From the NCBI GenBank assembly GCA_902614355.1, contig CACMKP010000006.1, positions 1 through 64,000 of the forward strand: DNA of 64,000 bases, in the 5' to 3' direction. How positions within the stretch are numbered: position 1 is the first letter of the stretch; every line of letters begins with the position of its first letter. The position numbers were made by a program, and so were the translations under genes. The stretch comes from an uncultured Pelagibacteraceae bacterium (lineage in GTDB: Bacteria; Pseudomonadota; Alphaproteobacteria; Pelagibacterales; Pelagibacteraceae). The notes under the pieces were generated by a model. The model did not search any database, was not told the origin of the DNA, and saw nothing but the letters and a program-made list of their open reading frames with translations. Shown in pieces: positions 62,193-64,000 of the stretch.

Positions 62193-63452
62193 ATGAGTGA
62201 TTCATTATCAAAATTAGAAAAAAGAACTGCTTACACTTTAGTCTTACCTGCAGTCTTATTAGTTTTTGCCATTGTATTATTTCCTATATTTGCAAATGTC
62301 TGGATTAGTTTTAAAGACATTGAATTAAAAGATATTAGAATTCCAGAACCTAGAGCAAAGAAAATTGTTAAATCAATTTCAGAAAATCAATCAGAATTAA
62401 AAATTATCTATAAATTAAGAAATAGTTCATTAATTCAAGAAATAAGAAATGTTAAGTTTCAAGATAAAGTTCCTACAAATGTTTCACCAATTAATCTTGA
62501 TCCAAGATGTAATTTTCAATCTAAAAAGATTGTTTGTAACTTTGGAAATTGGCAGGCGAAATATAGGGAGAATTTTGAAATAACTGTAGTAAATAACAAA
62601 GGTGAAATAATTGACAAAAAAATAATTAAATCTCAAAAACCAATTTTAAGTGGGAAAGCGGATAATCCACTACTGACTACAAATTTTACTTTAGAAAATT
62701 TTAAAAAAGTTTTTTATGAAAATAATTTTGTTGAATTACTTTTAACAACATTTTACTTCACTTTTTTTGGCACAGTAGGTGCAATTATCTTTGGAATTTT
62801 GGCAGCACAATTAGTTAATCAAAACATTCGAGGTCGAACCTATATGCGAGGTATTTTACTTTTTCCGTATGTGGGCCCTGTAGTTGCTTTAGCTTATACT
62901 TGGACTTTATTATTAGATCCTAATAGTGGAACTTTAAATGCATTATTAATTAATTTTAATATTATTGAACAACCAATAAATTTATTAGGCCAAAAATACA
63001 TAACCATGAGTATTTTAGGATTTGAATTTAAATTAAGGTTGGCTTTAACCACAGTTATCTTTTTTGAAATTTGGCGCTACTTTCCACTCGCTTTTCTTTT
63101 TATTCTAGCAAGATTGCAGGCAATACCACAAAGTTTGTATGAAGCAGCGGAGGTGGATGGAGCAAGCCCAATTCAAAAATTTATCCATATTACTCTGCCT
63201 CAAATTACAGCCATCATTTCAATTTTATTTATGATTAGGTTTATTTGGAACTTTAATAAATTTGAAGATATCTTTTTATTAACGGGTGGGGCATCAGGTA
63301 CAAGAACTTTACCTATCAATGTTTATCAACAAGGCTTTGCAGTATCAGATATTGGGATGGGCTCTGCTGTTTCAATAGTTATTGTGATGTTACTTTTAAG
63401 TTTTATGGTTATTTATTTTAGATTAATTGGAAAGAGGGCTAATGAAGTTTAA
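62193..63452 (+). CDS. Sugar ABC transporter permease, MalF-like with large periplasmic loop
   Basis: The 419-residue membrane protein has TM1 at about 15-37, then a hydrophilic segment of about 140 residues containing a Cys pair (DPRCNFQSKKIVCNF), then five or six further helices. The EAA loop reads YEAAEVDGASPIQKFIHITLP and contacts the ATPase. The insertion between TM1 and TM2 parallels the P2 loop of E. coli MalF, which contacts the binding protein. The C-terminal half ends LTGGASGTRTLPINVY. The start lies just after a hairpin without a visible Shine-Dalgarno. It overlaps the next permease by 11 nt. Confidence 0.92.
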   Translation: MSDSLSKLEKRTAYTLVLPAVLLVFAIVLFPIFANVWISFKDIELKDIRIPEPRAKKIVKSISENQSELKIIYKLRNSSLIQEIRNVKFQDKVPTNVSPINLDPRCNFQSKKIVCNFGNWQAKYRENFEITVVNNKGEIIDKKIIKSQKPILSGKADNPLLTTNFTLENFKKVFYENNFVELLLTTFYFTFFGTVGAIIFGILAAQLVNQNIRGRTYMRGILLFPYVGPVVALAYTWTLLLDPNSGTLNALLINFNIIEQPINLLGQKYITMSILGFEFKLRLALTTVIFFEIWRYFPLAFLFILARLQAIPQSLYEAAEVDGASPIQKFIHITLPQITAIISILFMIRFIWNFNKFEDIFLLTGGASGTRTLPINVYQQGFAVSDIGMGSAVSIVIVMLLLSFMVIYFRLIGKRANEV

Positions 63453-64000
63453 GTCTCTTGCAATATTTTTGATTATTTCATCTTTTTTTCTGACATGTAT
63501 TTTGTCAATTTGGAAAATCATGGCTACACTGCAAGGTTTAAGTTTTACCAATTTAAACGTCACTCCTATTTTTTTGATTGGTATTCTATTGTCTTTAGCA
63601 TTTGTCTTAATTGGCAATAAGATTAATCACTTAATAAAGATTTTTTCAATATCATTTATATTTTCATTTTTGTATTTTTACTTAAATGAAGCATCTCCAT
63701 ACTGGTATATTCTTGGAGTTTTCTTAATCACTTTATTTTTTACGAACAAACTCAAAAAATATAGTACGCAATCTTTAAAGGAAGATTTTATATCTGAAAA
63801 AATTATTTTCGATTTTATTACCTTATTTGGCATCGTTTTCTTTGCATTTGTAATCTTATTCCCATTTTACATTATGCTAGTTACCAGTTTTAAAACTCAG
63901 ATCGCTTTATTAGTTAATCCTTTAGATTTTAGTCTAGATTTTACCAAAAGCTTAGCTGAGTTATTTAAATCTTATTTTGTAATCTTTGAAACTTATAATT
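63442..64000 (+). CDS. Sugar ABC transporter permease, MalG-like, 5' part with N-terminal extension
   Basis: The ORF track omits this because it runs off the right edge. ATG 63442, preceded by AAAGAGGG, opens 186 codons without a stop. Normal MalG-type sequence (VFFAFVILFPFYIMLVTSFKT) begins only at about residue 130. The first 110 residues instead contain about four extra hydrophobic segments (LAIFLIISSFFLTCILSI; PIFLIGILLSLAFVLIG; IFSISFIFSFLYFYL; WYILGVFLITLFF). The extension is unusual for a MalG permease. The C-terminal part, including the EAA loop, lies outside the window. Confidence 0.85.
   Translation, partial: MKFKSLAIFLIISSFFLTCILSIWKIMATLQGLSFTNLNVTPIFLIGILLSLAFVLIGNKINHLIKIFSISFIFSFLYFYLNEASPYWYILGVFLITLFFTNKLKKYSTQSLKEDFISEKIIFDFITLFGIVFFAFVILFPFYIMLVTSFKTQIALLVNPLDFSLDFTKSLAELFKSYFVIFETYN

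Noticed and set aside
1-64000. CRISPR arrays, insertion sequences, prophage, integrases, toxin-antitoxin or defence islands
   Set aside because: Scanning by eye found no direct-repeat arrays, transposase or integrase motifs, or long terminal inverted repeats.

Overview
The window looks like a stretch of a streamlined marine alphaproteobacterium of the SAR11/Pelagibacterales type. The DNA is very AT-rich. Genes are packed with 4-10 nt overlaps or single-digit gaps, no gene-free stretch exceeds about 225 bases, and I see no IS element, prophage, CRISPR array or integrase. The content also fits SAR11: TRAP and ABC uptake systems, a class II DAHP synthase, citramalate synthase, the methylcitrate cycle, a glucosylglycerate module and polyamine synthesis tied to MTA salvage. 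Genus-level assignment is inference.

Layout. (1) 1-5865: 3' end of an outer-membrane beta-barrel gene, an elongator tRNA-Met, an SGNH-hydrolase-like protein, then apt diverging from mtnP-mtnA-aldolase-speDE. That locus makes spermidine-type polyamines and recycles the MTA by-product. (2) 5927-8163: amino-acid ABC binding protein and two permeases, without an ATPase gene. (3) 8160-11434: cell-surface glycan genes (GT9, methyltransferase, GT4). (4) 11434-18334: redox, carbonic anhydrase, serine hydrolase, PNPOx, beta-hydroxyacid dehydrogenase, MFS, rpoZ and CoA-transferase. (5) 18368-21318: TRAP transporter dctPQM. (6) 21308-29046: dusA, TauE/SafE permease, DUF2061, a phosphohexomutase, nrdAB with an NrdR-type operator, DUF1289 and a methyltransferase. 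(7) 29051-32573: prpD-prpB-prpC methylcitrate cycle on the minus strand. (8) 32628-44292: gph, a stand-alone GlmU acetyltransferase domain, glmS, a sulfotransferase, aroF class II, nadE, cysS, cimA, DUF1989, trmJ and rpsD. (9) 44295-52415 minus: sfsA-map-purB-purC-purS-purQ-(secreted lectin/lyase-like protein)-purL-bolA-grxD. (10) 52437-55873: cinA N-terminal domain, gamma-glutamylcyclotransferase, and a circularly permuted ATP-grasp ligase divergent from an Anbu proteasome-like protease. (11) 55875-64000: glucosylglycerate phosphorylase, GpgS and GpgP type genes with a sugar ABC transporter (ATPase divergent from binding protein, MalF and a MalG that runs off the window).

Two regulatory themes recur. 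First, all three binding-protein genes that are followed by a permease gene (amino-acid ABC, TRAP, sugar ABC) are separated from it by a strong stem-loop, and the permease start codon lies only 5-8 nt beyond it. Second, nrdA, rpsD and perhaps rpoZ have sigma70-like promoters whose -10 lies about 8-13 nt before the start codon, with no Shine-Dalgarno sequence, implying leaderless or very short leaders.

Nothing here is an obviously new defence or mobile system. The most unusual items are the SpeD-SpeE fusion next to a probable DHAP-shunt aldolase, the secreted lyase-like gene inside the purine operon, the reduced Anbu locus, the split GlmU, and the intercistronic hairpins.
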